A stretch of DNA of 64,000 bases from the NCBI GenBank assembly GCA_023421955.1, contig JAEZSE010000043.1, forward strand, positions 74,609 to 138,608, read 5' to 3'. Source of the stretch: Bacillota bacterium. Its GTDB lineage: Bacteria; Bacillota; Clostridia; Christensenellales; UMGS416. Position numbers and translations under genes: made by a program. Each line of letters starts with the position of its first letter. Position 1 is the stretch's first letter. This document shows positions 17,637 through 25,863 of this stretch, in pieces. The notes under the pieces are model-generated. The model saw only the letters and a list, made by a program, of their open reading frames with translations. It did not search any database and was not told where the DNA came from.

Positions 17637-18320
17637 ATGGATCAAAAACACATTTTGATTGTGGAAGATGACAAGCCCATCGCAGAGCTGCTGGCCTACC
17701 GCCTGCAGAAGGAAGGATACGCTGCCACCGTGGCGCTCACTGGCTCCGCCGGGTTAAAGGCTGCGCAGGCAAAACCCGACCTGGTTCTGCTGGACTGGAG
17801 CCTGCCGGACGTGAGCGGGCTGGATATCTGCAAGCAGATCACGCAGACGCAGAAGATCCCGATCATCATGGTCACCGCAAAAAACATGGTAGAAGACAAG
17901 GTGCTGGGCCTGGAGGCTGGCGCAGATGACTATATCACCAAGCCTTTTGATGTGCGTGAGGTTGTGGCCCGCATCAAGGCTACCTTCCGCCGCACCGACA
18001 GGCCGCAGGCCACAGGCACGGGGGCCGGTGGCAGGCACATCGCGTTTGGAGCCGTGGAAGTGGATACCGGTTCCATGAACGTCTATCTGAATGGCCAGAC
18101 CGTAGAACTCACACTGCTGGAATACAACCTTATGCTATACCTGATTGAGAACAAAAACCTGGTGCTTTCCCGCGAGCAGATCCTGAACGCAGTGTGGGAC
18201 ATCGACTTTTACGGCAACACTCGCACCGTCGATATCCATGTGATGAGGCTGCGCAAAAAGCTTGAGTTGGAAAACAATCTGCAAACAGTGTATAAGGTCG
18301 GCTACAAGTTTGTGCCGTAA
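17637..18320 (+). CDS. OmpR/PhoB-family response regulator
   Basis: 227 aa. The receiver domain has the acidic pair in VEDDKP, the phosphorylatable Asp in LVLLDWSLPD (about residue 54), the Thr in MVTAKN and the Lys in ITKPFD. A C-terminal winged-helix DNA-binding domain (about 130-227) ends with the usual YKVGYKFVP. AAAGGA precedes the ATG. It is followed after 10 nt by its likely cognate histidine kinase. Targets are unknown; the adjacent lipoprotein is an obvious candidate. Confidence 0.95.
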   Translation: MDQKHILIVEDDKPIAELLAYRLQKEGYAATVALTGSAGLKAAQAKPDLVLLDWSLPDVSGLDICKQITQTQKIPIIMVTAKNMVEDKVLGLEAGADDYITKPFDVREVVARIKATFRRTDRPQATGTGAGGRHIAFGAVEVDTGSMNVYLNGQTVELTLLEYNLMLYLIENKNLVLSREQILNAVWDIDFYGNTRTVDIHVMRLRKKLELENNLQTVYKVGYKFVP

Positions 18321-18330
18321 CGGGTGAACG

Positions 18331-19803
18331 ATGTCTCTGAGGCTCAAGATGATTGTGGGAATATGCATTGTCTTCGCCGCCTTGATGGCGGCGATGAATC
18401 TTTTCATCTCCTACTACATCCAGGTCGGCAATGAAAAGATCATTTCTGACGAGCTGAAGTCCACTGGAAGCTCCGGGCAACTATATGCCCGGCAGTTTTT
18501 GGCAATGAGCAGCGGGCAATCCGAAGGCGGCGTTGAGGCAGTCGCACAAGATATGGCCGACGCGCTTGCCAACGCTTCCGGCAACCCGGCGGCGATCTAC
18601 TCGGTGGGCGGCGAGCTGCTGTCCGCCAGCCGAGCCGGCGTGTTTGAAGCTCTGCAATATGCCGACCTTCAAGAGGCGATGGCCGGCAACCCGGCCTTCA
18701 CACTGGACACCGCCGAAGGAAAAACATCGGCCTACTGCTCCTACCCCCTCACGGTGGATGGGCAGGATATCGGCATCCTGCGCACCGTGGAGGACTATAC
18801 CTCGTTGTATGACTTCGGCAACCGCATGATGCAAGCCGTCACGATCATCACGGCGGCGATGTTTCTGCTGGCGTTGATGGTATCAGTCCTCTTCGTTCAG
18901 GGCATCTCAAGCCCTGTAGTGAAGCTGGCAGCGCTTTCCGGCACCGTGGCCAAAAACATTGAGCGCAACGCCTTCAGCGTGAAAAGCATTGACAAATTGT
19001 TGAATTCAAAGCGGCGCGATGAGGTGGGCATGCTCACCCGCAATTTCGCTCACATGATCCAAAAAATCGACCAGCAGATGAACGTAATCAGCGCCGACCG
19101 CGAAGAATTGCAGCGGCTGGCCGACTACCGCAAGGAATTTTATGACACGGTGACACATGAGCTCAAAACGCCGCTCACCTCCATCGGCGGTTACGCAGAG
19201 GTGTTGGGAGAAAATGGTTTCACCGACAAGGAATTCTTTGACAAGGGCATCGGTCACATCAAAAATGAGAGTGCCCGTATGTATGGCATGGTGGTGGCGC
19301 TGCTGGAAATGTCCAAGCTTTCCTCCTCGGTCAACTTCCCCAAGGAGGTGCTGGATCTCTCCGCCCTCATTGCCGATGCCTGCACCGGCATGCATTTTAA
19401 AGCCGAGAAATATGCCACCGAAATTGACTGCGAAGTGGAGGACGGCATCCGTGTGTTCGGCAGCCCCGAGCGCCTCAAGGAAGTGCTGATCAACCTGATT
19501 GATAACGCGATCAAATATAAGGATCCAGACGGCCCGGTGCGTGTAATTGCCCGCACAAAAGGCGGCCGAGCGCTGGTCTCGGTAGCCAACAGCGGCGGGC
19601 CAATCGCCGAGCAGGATCTTCAAAAGCTGTTTGAACCCTTTTTCCGCGCCGGGCAGCAGGGGCGGTCGGAAGAAGGCAGCAGCGGGCTGGGCCTGGCCAT
19701 CTGCAAACAGATTGTGGAGCAGCACGCAGGCAGGATTGCAATGCGAAACTTGCCGGGTGGCGTCTGCGTGGATGTGGCGCTGCCGGTCTACACAGGGTTA
19801 TAG
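18331..19803 (+). CDS. Sensor histidine kinase
   Basis: 490 aa. A first membrane helix (about residues 8-30) is followed by an extracytoplasmic sensor region of about 130 residues, a second helix (about 170-190), a HAMP linker, and a HisKA domain with the phospho-acceptor His in HELKTPLTSIGGY. The ATPase domain shows the N box (INLIDNAIKYKD) and G2 box (SSGLGLAICKQIV). The G1 region reads SVANSGGPI, so the usual Asp-x-Gly is Asn-Ser-Gly, a variant seen in some kinases. It is paired with the preceding regulator; the lipoprotein gene starts 8 nt downstream. The sensed signal is unknown. Confidence 0.94.
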   Translation: MSLRLKMIVGICIVFAALMAAMNLFISYYIQVGNEKIISDELKSTGSSGQLYARQFLAMSSGQSEGGVEAVAQDMADALANASGNPAAIYSVGGELLSASRAGVFEALQYADLQEAMAGNPAFTLDTAEGKTSAYCSYPLTVDGQDIGILRTVEDYTSLYDFGNRMMQAVTIITAAMFLLALMVSVLFVQGISSPVVKLAALSGTVAKNIERNAFSVKSIDKLLNSKRRDEVGMLTRNFAHMIQKIDQQMNVISADREELQRLADYRKEFYDTVTHELKTPLTSIGGYAEVLGENGFTDKEFFDKGIGHIKNESARMYGMVVALLEMSKLSSSVNFPKEVLDLSALIADACTGMHFKAEKYATEIDCEVEDGIRVFGSPERLKEVLINLIDNAIKYKDPDGPVRVIARTKGGRALVSVANSGGPIAEQDLQKLFEPFFRAGQQGRSEEGSSGLGLAICKQIVEQHAGRIAMRNLPGGVCVDVALPVYTGL

Positions 19804-19811
19804 GTGAAGCG

Positions 19812-21059
19812 ATGAAGCTTTCTTCTCTTATCAAAACAATAAGTTATATCGCTATAATAGCGCTGGTTCTGGCTGGCTGCAGCGTGGCACCCCATGGCAA
19901 AACAATCGTATTGGAGCGCCCGGCCTCCTCCCCCACCGCCACGCCAGCACCCTCAGGTGCGCTTTCTTTCCAATTGGAGCGGGCCTCGGCAATCCCCCTG
20001 GACAAGTTGGACCAGGCCGGATACTTCGGCGGCAGGCGTTCCAGCCTGGTGTATGGCTGGCTGGACAACGACCATCTGGCTGCCGTGGGCACCAAGCTCA
20101 GCACCTCTCCGGATGAAACGGGAGAGTCTGCGGGTGCGCCGCTGCCCGCCGAGGATGAAAAAAAGAGAATTTCGATCCTGCGCGCGGAAGGCGTGACCGG
20201 CCAGGTACTCTCGGTGGACTGGCAGACCGGTGAGGCTGAGGAGCTGCACACCGTACGCGATGCGGTCGTCACCGCCCTGGGGCTGGATGGCGACAGGCAG
20301 CGGCTGTGGTACACTTCCATCAATAACAGTGGCATCATGCGGCTCTCTGTCTCTGATGTCTCCTTCACCCATGAGCTTCTGGACGTGCCCGATTTCATGG
20401 GGTCACAGCCCTTTTGGTCTTCCCACGATAAATATCTGGGGTACCTCTCCAAGATGTCGCTGGAGCTCTTTGATGGGGCTTCCACGATTTCCATGCCCAA
20501 CAAGGGCATGCGGCTTTATTACTCTGACAACCTATATATCGACGACAGCACCGATCGCATCTTTTTTTTGGCAGACGAGCACCTGCTGTTGACAATGACG
20601 CTGCCTACCGACCAGCAGCCGGGCATGGATTTTGAGGATAAAGCAAAGTTGCCCAGTGCAATCCCAGAGGAAGTATTGTTCGGCAAAACAAAAAAGATGC
20701 AATGGGTGGATTCTGAATACCTGGCTTATCTCACCTATGACAAAAACGGGCAGGCACTGCAAGTGGTCAGCACCGCCGAAGGTGGCGACTCCGCAAGTTA
20801 TGAAGGCGTGAGCAACTTCGCCTTTTCAGACGACCGTAAGTATATCTGCTTGGCCAGAGAGGCCGATGGCGGCATAACAAACGTGTTTGTAGGGGAGTGG
20901 CAAGATGGGGCGATAGTAAACGAAAAGCTGGTGTTCGCGGGCTTTTCTGCAACCGGCGGCATCTTCTTCAACCCAGATAACAGCAAACTGTATCTGGAAG
21001 GCAATTACCGCCTCACAGACGACTCCCAAATGGTTGGGCTTGTGTTGAAATTCCGCTGA
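19812..21059 (+). CDS. Lipoprotein of unknown function, likely beta-propeller-like
   Basis: 415 aa. The signal peptide ends in the lipobox VLAGC, predicting lipidation and anchoring outside the membrane, followed by a Pro/Ala/Thr-rich linker. The rest alternates short beta-rich segments of the form DRKYICLAREADGG and DNSKLYLEGNYRL, suggesting a propeller like those of TolB/WD40 proteins, but I cannot assign a family. It is the last gene of the DJ-1/two-component cluster, 8 nt after the kinase, so it may modulate signal detection by the kinase or be its output. Confidence 0.75.
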   Translation: MKLSSLIKTISYIAIIALVLAGCSVAPHGKTIVLERPASSPTATPAPSGALSFQLERASAIPLDKLDQAGYFGGRRSSLVYGWLDNDHLAAVGTKLSTSPDETGESAGAPLPAEDEKKRISILRAEGVTGQVLSVDWQTGEAEELHTVRDAVVTALGLDGDRQRLWYTSINNSGIMRLSVSDVSFTHELLDVPDFMGSQPFWSSHDKYLGYLSKMSLELFDGASTISMPNKGMRLYYSDNLYIDDSTDRIFFLADEHLLLTMTLPTDQQPGMDFEDKAKLPSAIPEEVLFGKTKKMQWVDSEYLAYLTYDKNGQALQVVSTAEGGDSASYEGVSNFAFSDDRKYICLAREADGGITNVFVGEWQDGAIVNEKLVFAGFSATGGIFFNPDNSKLYLEGNYRLTDDSQMVGLVLKFR

Positions 21060-21150
21060 TAAAAGATACAACTCTGTTACAACCATAATAAAACACTGAT
21101 ATTCAGCCGGGTTAAACTGGGGCCATCACAGAAGAACCAGGAGACCGGCC

Positions 21151-22395
21151 ATGAATAAAACCAATATCGAACCGGAATTATCCGCATATTTATCAATAGA
21201 TTGCTTTGCCATTGAACACAACCTGGATACACTCCGCAAAAAAACCAAGAGCCGTATCATGGCAGTAGTAAAAAACAACGGTTACGGCCTTTCCTTGCTG
21301 GAATACGCCGGGCTGCTGGGAGAGCTGGGTGTGGACTGCTTTGCCGCCGGCAGCTGCGAGGAGGCTGTGGCGCTTCGTGACGGTGGCATTACTGCCCCGC
21401 TGCTACTACTCACACCGCAACTTTCCATCCAGACCGTGCGGGAGCTCATCATGCGCGATGTGATGCTCACCGTGGGCAGCGTCCCCCAGGCGGAAACGGT
21501 AAGAAAAGCAGCCCGCGAGCTGGGTGCACAGCCCAAGATCCACATCAAGGTGGACACTGGCCTGGGGCGGTATGGTTTTATGCCAGATGACCTGATGCAT
21601 GTGGCTCCCGCCGTACGCGATATGGACGTGCGGGGCATTTATACCCATTTTGCATCCCCTTATGCCGACACAAAGATGACACACCGCCAATATGAAGCGT
21701 TTCTGGAAGCAGCGCAGCAGCTCAAGTCTACCGGCGTCAAGGCGGAGGTGCTGCATTGCAGCGCCTCCGGCGGGATGCTCAATTATCCTCATATGCACAT
21801 GGACATGGTTCGCCTGGGCTCGGCATTGCTGGGCCGCGTGCCAAACGGGCGGGCACATGGTCTCATGCAGGCCGTATGTCTGAAGGCGCCGGTGCTGGCG
21901 GTGAAGCCGGCAGGTGCCGCCCGAAGGATCGGCTATGGGCAACGAGTGGCAGCGGGCTTTGGCCGTCGTGTGGGCGTGCTGCCAGTGGGGCATGCCTATG
22001 GCGTAGTCATGCAGAAAGGCATTCTGGGGCTGTGGGCTAAACGGCAATATGCCATAATCAACAACAAACGGGCCCGTGTGCTGGGCCCGCTGGGGATCGG
22101 CGCAATTGCGGTGGATTTGACCGGAGTGCGCTGCGTGGAGGGGGATGAGGCGAAACTGGACGTAAACCCGCTCCATTGCGCGGCAGGCATCCGGCGGATC
22201 TTCGCCAATGCCACCATCGCCGAGCGAAAAGCAGAAGGAGCTCAGCCCTGCACCCAGCGTGCCACAGCAGCCAGCACATCGCGGTTGCGGGCCCACACCG
22301 TCGCAAACTCCAACAACGGCAGAGGGCAAGGGCGGGAACCCACCTCAATGGTAACAGATGGAATGCCCCGGTCATCCATCGCCCAGTCTTTATAA
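21151..22395 (+). CDS. Divergent alanine-racemase-like PLP enzyme
   Basis: 414 aa with a fold-type III PLP barrel. The PLP Lys is in AVVKNNGYG, and GLGRYGF, HCSASGG and VRLGSALLGR follow in family order. The catalytic Tyr is likely the one in RIGYGQ. In the C-terminal domain PVGHAYG replaces the usual PIGYADG, and the SMDM-like active-site segment reads LGIGA, so activity or substrate may differ from Alr. Recognisable homology ends near RRIFAN (about residue 350); the remaining 60 or so residues are low-complexity and lie over the 3' end of the opposite peptidase gene, probably because the original stop was lost. AGGAGA precedes ATG 21151. Confidence 0.8.
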   Translation: MNKTNIEPELSAYLSIDCFAIEHNLDTLRKKTKSRIMAVVKNNGYGLSLLEYAGLLGELGVDCFAAGSCEEAVALRDGGITAPLLLLTPQLSIQTVRELIMRDVMLTVGSVPQAETVRKAARELGAQPKIHIKVDTGLGRYGFMPDDLMHVAPAVRDMDVRGIYTHFASPYADTKMTHRQYEAFLEAAQQLKSTGVKAEVLHCSASGGMLNYPHMHMDMVRLGSALLGRVPNGRAHGLMQAVCLKAPVLAVKPAGAARRIGYGQRVAAGFGRRVGVLPVGHAYGVVMQKGILGLWAKRQYAIINNKRARVLGPLGIGAIAVDLTGVRCVEGDEAKLDVNPLHCAAGIRRIFANATIAERKAEGAQPCTQRATAASTSRLRAHTVANSNNGRGQGREPTSMVTDGMPRSSIAQSL

Positions 22396-23792
22396 CCGCC
22401 AGCATCCAGCTCGTCGGAGCCCTCCAGCGGATATTGTGTGCAAGCACTCACAGCCTGCGCCAAGCCTTTTGACTTTTCGTTAACCGCCTTTTTGTCTCCG
22501 TATTGCCAATAAACGCAGCTGCCAGTGGCATGGTAGCTCACCGTTGCAACAAACCGGTATTGTTTCGTATACTCCATAAGCGCCTGTGTTTCCGGCTGGT
22601 CGGCAGCGGCGTGGCCCTTATAACGCGTTGAGGATGGTCCGTCAGGAGAATTAAGCCCCTGCCAACCAGTAGGAAAGTTGCGGTTGATGTCCACACCGAC
22701 GCCATTTGCTTTCCATTGTACCAGATATTCGGACGAATCGAGATCGGTCAAACCCCGTGCCAGGTCCGACTCATAAATCGTTCTCAGTACGCCTGTCATT
22801 ACACCTTTCTGGCTGATCGCCACTCCGTCGGGGTTAGACATCGGAATGATATGCAGGCAGATGCCATCCGGCCACCCGCCCATCGTGCCTCCAGCAAAAG
22901 CAGCCTCCGGGTTTTGCAGGAAATACTCCAACTGCGCCATTACAAGCAGCGCAGTCACGTGTTCCCGGCCATGAATTGCAGCCTGCACCAGCACATGATG
23001 CTTGGCCTCCACATTGCCCAGGACTGCCACCGGGATTTCCCTGCCCTCTCCGGATTTTCCGGCACTCTTCAGGCGGAGCTGCCTGGGAAATTTCTTTTCA
23101 AGCGCCTGAAGATCTTCCATCATTTGATCGTAGGAGTATTCCTCGATGGGCTTCACTATTTTCAAGCTGGAAAGAGATGAGTCCTTATTCACAGGCGACA
23201 GGTAACCGCAAAGCACGTAGCCTTGAAGGCCGCCATCGGACTCAATCTTGGCAAATGGCCCGTCAAAGCCGGAAACGTTCACCACTGCCCCGTTCTGCAG
23301 CCGTCCCTGCGACTTGGCGGATGGAGACGGCTTGGCTCGCACCGTGATGGATTCCTCACACTGCACACGGTATTGACAAGGAGCGATATGGGAAGTTTCG
23401 CCGGACAAAGAAGTGGTGCCAGCCGTGTGAACCGGCGATTCGCCGCCACCCCGCAAATCTTCCTGCACGCCTGCAACCAAATAACAGGATAGCACATAGC
23501 CAGTTTCACCCGTGTCACTCACTTCCACCAGTGCAAACCGGCCCTCATATTCCTTCACGGTGACGATTACACCCCGTTCCAACCGCCTTAGCGCCTTGGC
23601 AGATGTGCTTGGTTCTTTCCGCAGAGTCAGATATTCCTCAGCAGCCACAGTGTGCGCACCCATCACCTGCGGCGTGTTGACCGGATCCCCGCGTTCGCCA
23701 GGTGTCGCGCTCCAGACCGGCAGTGCGAAGTAATCGCAGCCGGTAATCAACGCACAAAACAGCAACAGAAAAATGCCAGCAAACCTTCTCAT
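22242..23792 (-). CDS. SH3-domain zinc carboxypeptidase (M14) lipoprotein
   Basis: 516 aa from ATG 23792 (AAGGGA upstream). The signal peptide ends in the lipobox ALITGC. Two bacterial SH3 domains of about 60 residues each follow (EYLTLRKEPSTSAKALRRL and the second around ITVRAKPSPSAKSQ), then an M14 carboxypeptidase domain. This has HGREH (His and Glu zinc ligands), DINRNFPTGW for substrate binding, the third zinc His in VSYHATG and the catalytic Glu in SVTIEVGS. It is probably a surface enzyme trimming peptidoglycan peptides, with SH3 domains binding the wall, as in gamma-D-glutamyl-diaminopimelate peptidases. Its 3' end overlaps the racemase-like gene by 154 bp. Confidence 0.9.
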   Translation of the reverse strand: MRRFAGIFLLLFCALITGCDYFALPVWSATPGERGDPVNTPQVMGAHTVAAEEYLTLRKEPSTSAKALRRLERGVIVTVKEYEGRFALVEVSDTGETGYVLSCYLVAGVQEDLRGGGESPVHTAGTTSLSGETSHIAPCQYRVQCEESITVRAKPSPSAKSQGRLQNGAVVNVSGFDGPFAKIESDGGLQGYVLCGYLSPVNKDSSLSSLKIVKPIEEYSYDQMMEDLQALEKKFPRQLRLKSAGKSGEGREIPVAVLGNVEAKHHVLVQAAIHGREHVTALLVMAQLEYFLQNPEAAFAGGTMGGWPDGICLHIIPMSNPDGVAISQKGVMTGVLRTIYESDLARGLTDLDSSEYLVQWKANGVGVDINRNFPTGWQGLNSPDGPSSTRYKGHAAADQPETQALMEYTKQYRFVATVSYHATGSCVYWQYGDKKAVNEKSKGLAQAVSACTQYPLEGSDELDAGGYKDWAMDDRGIPSVTIEVGSRPCPLPLLEFATVWARNRDVLAAVARWVQG

Positions 23793-23851
23793 ATTAAGCG
23801 AATCCCTTATGAATTCAGAAATCCAAATATCCCAACTATCAAGTAATATTA

Positions 23852-23880
23852 AGTATATAGAACTGAGAATGCTCTGTAAA
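23852..23880 (-). promoter_or_regulatory. Promoter of the M14 peptidase gene
   Basis: On the minus strand TTTACA (23875-23880), 17 bp, TATACT (23852-23857), 60 bp before the start. The stretch from here to the amt promoter at 24031 is AT-rich and shows nothing else I can name. Confidence 0.65.
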
Positions 23881-24030
23881 CCACCACGCACACTTCTGCC
23901 ATGTGACTATGGGCCGTATGTAGATTATCCACAACTGCATTAATTCACACATATCCCTGCATTTCTTCCGTGTAATTGTGCACTTGCATAATCTCTAGCA
24001 CAATTTTCTGCAATATTCAGACTTATTCTC

Positions 24031-24059
24031 TTGCTTCTACTATGCCGATATGCTATTAT
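24031..24059 (+). promoter_or_regulatory. Promoter of amt-glnB
   Basis: TTGCTT (24031-24036), 17 bp, TATTAT (24054-24059). Transcription should start near 24066, giving a leader of about 140 nt. Confidence 0.6.
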
Positions 24060-24067
24060 TGCAGTGT

Positions 24068-24168
24068 GAATTGTGAATTTGCTCACGATTCCACCAAAAG
24101 ACACCAGAATAGCAACCAACACGATGAGCAATGGCGTTCAAATCGAAGAGATTTGAGCGCCTTTTTTT
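24068..24168 (+). promoter_or_regulatory. Structured leader with terminator upstream of amt
   Basis: Hairpin 1 at 24068-24091 is a 9-bp stem (one wobble pair) with hexaloop AUUUGC. A strong intrinsic terminator follows: GGCGTTCAAATC-GAAGA-GATTTGAGCGCC (24133-24161) and seven T residues, 40 bp before the amt start. TTGCTCA (24079-24085) is complementary to TGAGCAA (24125-24131), so an alternative fold could compete with hairpin 1. This looks like an attenuator for nitrogen control. The hexaloop lacks the G at position 4 expected of ANTAR targets, so the regulator is unknown. Confidence 0.65.
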
Positions 24169-24207
24169 ATATCTTGCAACAATTATCTATGAGGAGAGGG
24201 TAACGAA

Positions 24208-25437
24208 ATGACCATCAACACGGGCGACACCGCGTTCATCCTGATCAGCAGCGCATTGGTGCTGCTGATGACGCCGGCATTGGCATTTTTTTACGGCGGC
24301 CTGGTGCGCCGGAAAAATGTACTGAACACAATGATGATGTCCTTCGGCACAATGGCTGTTGCATCCATCTTATGGGTGCTGATCGGCTACACTTTAAGTT
24401 TTGGCAGCAATGTGGCGGGCGTCATCGGCAGCCTGGAGTTTTTAGGCCTGAAGGGCATCGATGCCTCGTCAGTGACCGGTACGATCCCCACATTTGTGTT
24501 CCTAGCCTTTCAGATGATGTTTGCGGTGATCACGCCGGCCCTCATCACTGGCTCCATCGCCGAGCGCATGAAGTTCACCGCGCTTCTGCTGTTTGTAGTA
24601 CTGTGGTCCGTCGTAGTCTATTATCCGCTGGCCCACATGGTGTGGGGGCCTGATGGTTTCCTTCTGAAACTGGGTGCCATTGACTTTGCCGGCGGCAACG
24701 TGGTGCACATCTCCTCCGGTGTGTCAGCGCTGGTGGCCTGCCTGGTGCTGGGCCGACGCAAAGGCCACGGCGTGGTAAAGATGACGCCCCACAACGTACC
24801 CTTCGTGCTGCTGGGCGCGGGTCTTCTGTGGTTTGGATGGTTTGGCTTCAACGCCGGATCCGCCCTTGCAGCCAACGGCCTGGCGGCCCATGCCTTCCTC
24901 ACCACCAACACTGCTGCTGCAGCAGCCATGATCTCCTGGATGGTCATCGACATGGTCACCATTGGCAAGCCCACCGCCGTGGGCGCTGCCACCGGCGCCG
25001 TGATTGGCCTTGTGGCCATCACACCCGGCGCGGGTTTCGTACCGGTCTGGGCTTCCATAGTCATCGGCCTTGTTGTGTCGCCGCTGTGCTGGCTGTTCAT
25101 CAGCAAGATCAAGCCCAAACTCGGCTATGACGACGCGCTGGATGTGTTTGGCTGCCACGGCATCGGTGGCATCTGGGGCGGTATCGCCACGGGCCTCTTC
25201 GCTTCCGCCAGTGTGAACGGTGTGGACGGCCTTTTCTTCGGCAACCCGATGCAGTTGGTGAACCAGTTGATCGCAATCGGCATCACGGTCGCCATGGCCG
25301 TCGTTGGCACGTTTTTGATCCTGAAACTCATCGGCCTGTTTACCAAGCTGAGGGCCACGCCCCGCGAGGAGGCTGACGGCATGGACGGCGCCGCACACCA
25401 TGAAACAGCCTATCCGTCATTCACCGGTTTGGATTGA
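24208..25437 (+). CDS. amt: Ammonium transporter
   Basis: 409 aa, with about eleven membrane helices. Typical Amt motifs are FFYGGLVRRKNVLN at the start, the pore His segments HMVWGPDG and DVFGCHGIGGIWG, and the GFNAGS region. It moves ammonium/ammonia across the cytoplasmic membrane. GAGGAGAGGG lies upstream of ATG 24208. The PII gene follows after 11 bp, the usual pairing in which PII blocks the channel when nitrogen is ample. Expression is probably set by the leader terminator. Confidence 0.97.
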   Translation: MTINTGDTAFILISSALVLLMTPALAFFYGGLVRRKNVLNTMMMSFGTMAVASILWVLIGYTLSFGSNVAGVIGSLEFLGLKGIDASSVTGTIPTFVFLAFQMMFAVITPALITGSIAERMKFTALLLFVVLWSVVVYYPLAHMVWGPDGFLLKLGAIDFAGGNVVHISSGVSALVACLVLGRRKGHGVVKMTPHNVPFVLLGAGLLWFGWFGFNAGSALAANGLAAHAFLTTNTAAAAAMISWMVIDMVTIGKPTAVGAATGAVIGLVAITPGAGFVPVWASIVIGLVVSPLCWLFISKIKPKLGYDDALDVFGCHGIGGIWGGIATGLFASASVNGVDGLFFGNPMQLVNQLIAIGITVAMAVVGTFLILKLIGLFTKLRATPREEADGMDGAAHHETAYPSFTGLD

Positions 25438-25448
25438 GGAGGAGTATC

Positions 25449-25787
25449 ATGAAGAAGATTGAAGCAATCATTCGGCCCACCCGTTTAGAGGAAGTCAAAG
25501 ACGCTTTAAACAAGATGGACATCAGCGGCGTGACCGTTACCCAGGTGATGGGGTGCGGCAGGCAGAAGGGTTACACCGAAGTCTATCGAGGCACCGAAAT
25601 CGAGATCAACATGCTGCCCAAGATCAAGCTGGAGACCGTCGTGATTGACGGTTTGGCCGAGAATGTGATCCAGGCAATCATTGATGCAGCCCGGCTAGGA
25701 GAAATCGGCGACGGGAAGATCTTTGTGTCCGCTATCGAAGATGCCATCCGCATCCGCACCGGCGAGCGGGGAGACGGAGCATTGTAG
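25449..25787 (+). CDS. glnB: Nitrogen regulatory protein P-II
   Basis: 112 aa from ATG 25449, preceded by GAGGAGG. The PII fold is clear: N-terminal KKIEAIIRPTRLEEVK, the T-loop GRQKGYTEVYRGTEI, and the C-terminal GDGKIFVSAIEDAIRIRTGE. Position 51, the uridylylated Tyr in proteobacterial GlnB, is Ile here (TEIEIN), so control by uridylylation is not expected; ATP/ADP and 2-oxoglutarate binding residues are kept. Given its neighbour, GlnK/AmtB-like control of the transporter is likely. Confidence 0.95.
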   Translation: MKKIEAIIRPTRLEEVKDALNKMDISGVTVTQVMGCGRQKGYTEVYRGTEIEINMLPKIKLETVVIDGLAENVIQAIIDAARLGEIGDGKIFVSAIEDAIRIRTGERGDGAL

Positions 25788-25804
25788 TCAAAGCAAAGCA
25801 GGAA

Positions 25805-25838
25805 GCAACGAGCCTCCGCTGATGCGGAGGCTCGTTGC
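25805..25838. terminator. Hairpin between convergent glnB and AraC genes
   Basis: A perfect 15-bp stem (GCAACGAGCCTCCGC) with a TGAT loop. It has no T-run on the plus side; on the minus side TTCCTGCTTTGCTTT follows, so it best serves the AraC-family gene. Confidence 0.6.
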
Positions 25839-25863
25839 GCAACACTATGAAACAAGGGCGGTT

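Noticed and set aside
24068..24161. ANTAR-type dual hexaloop motif before amt
   Set aside because: The first hexaloop is AUUUGC without G at position 4, and the terminator hairpin has a 5-nt loop. Kept only as an undefined attenuator.
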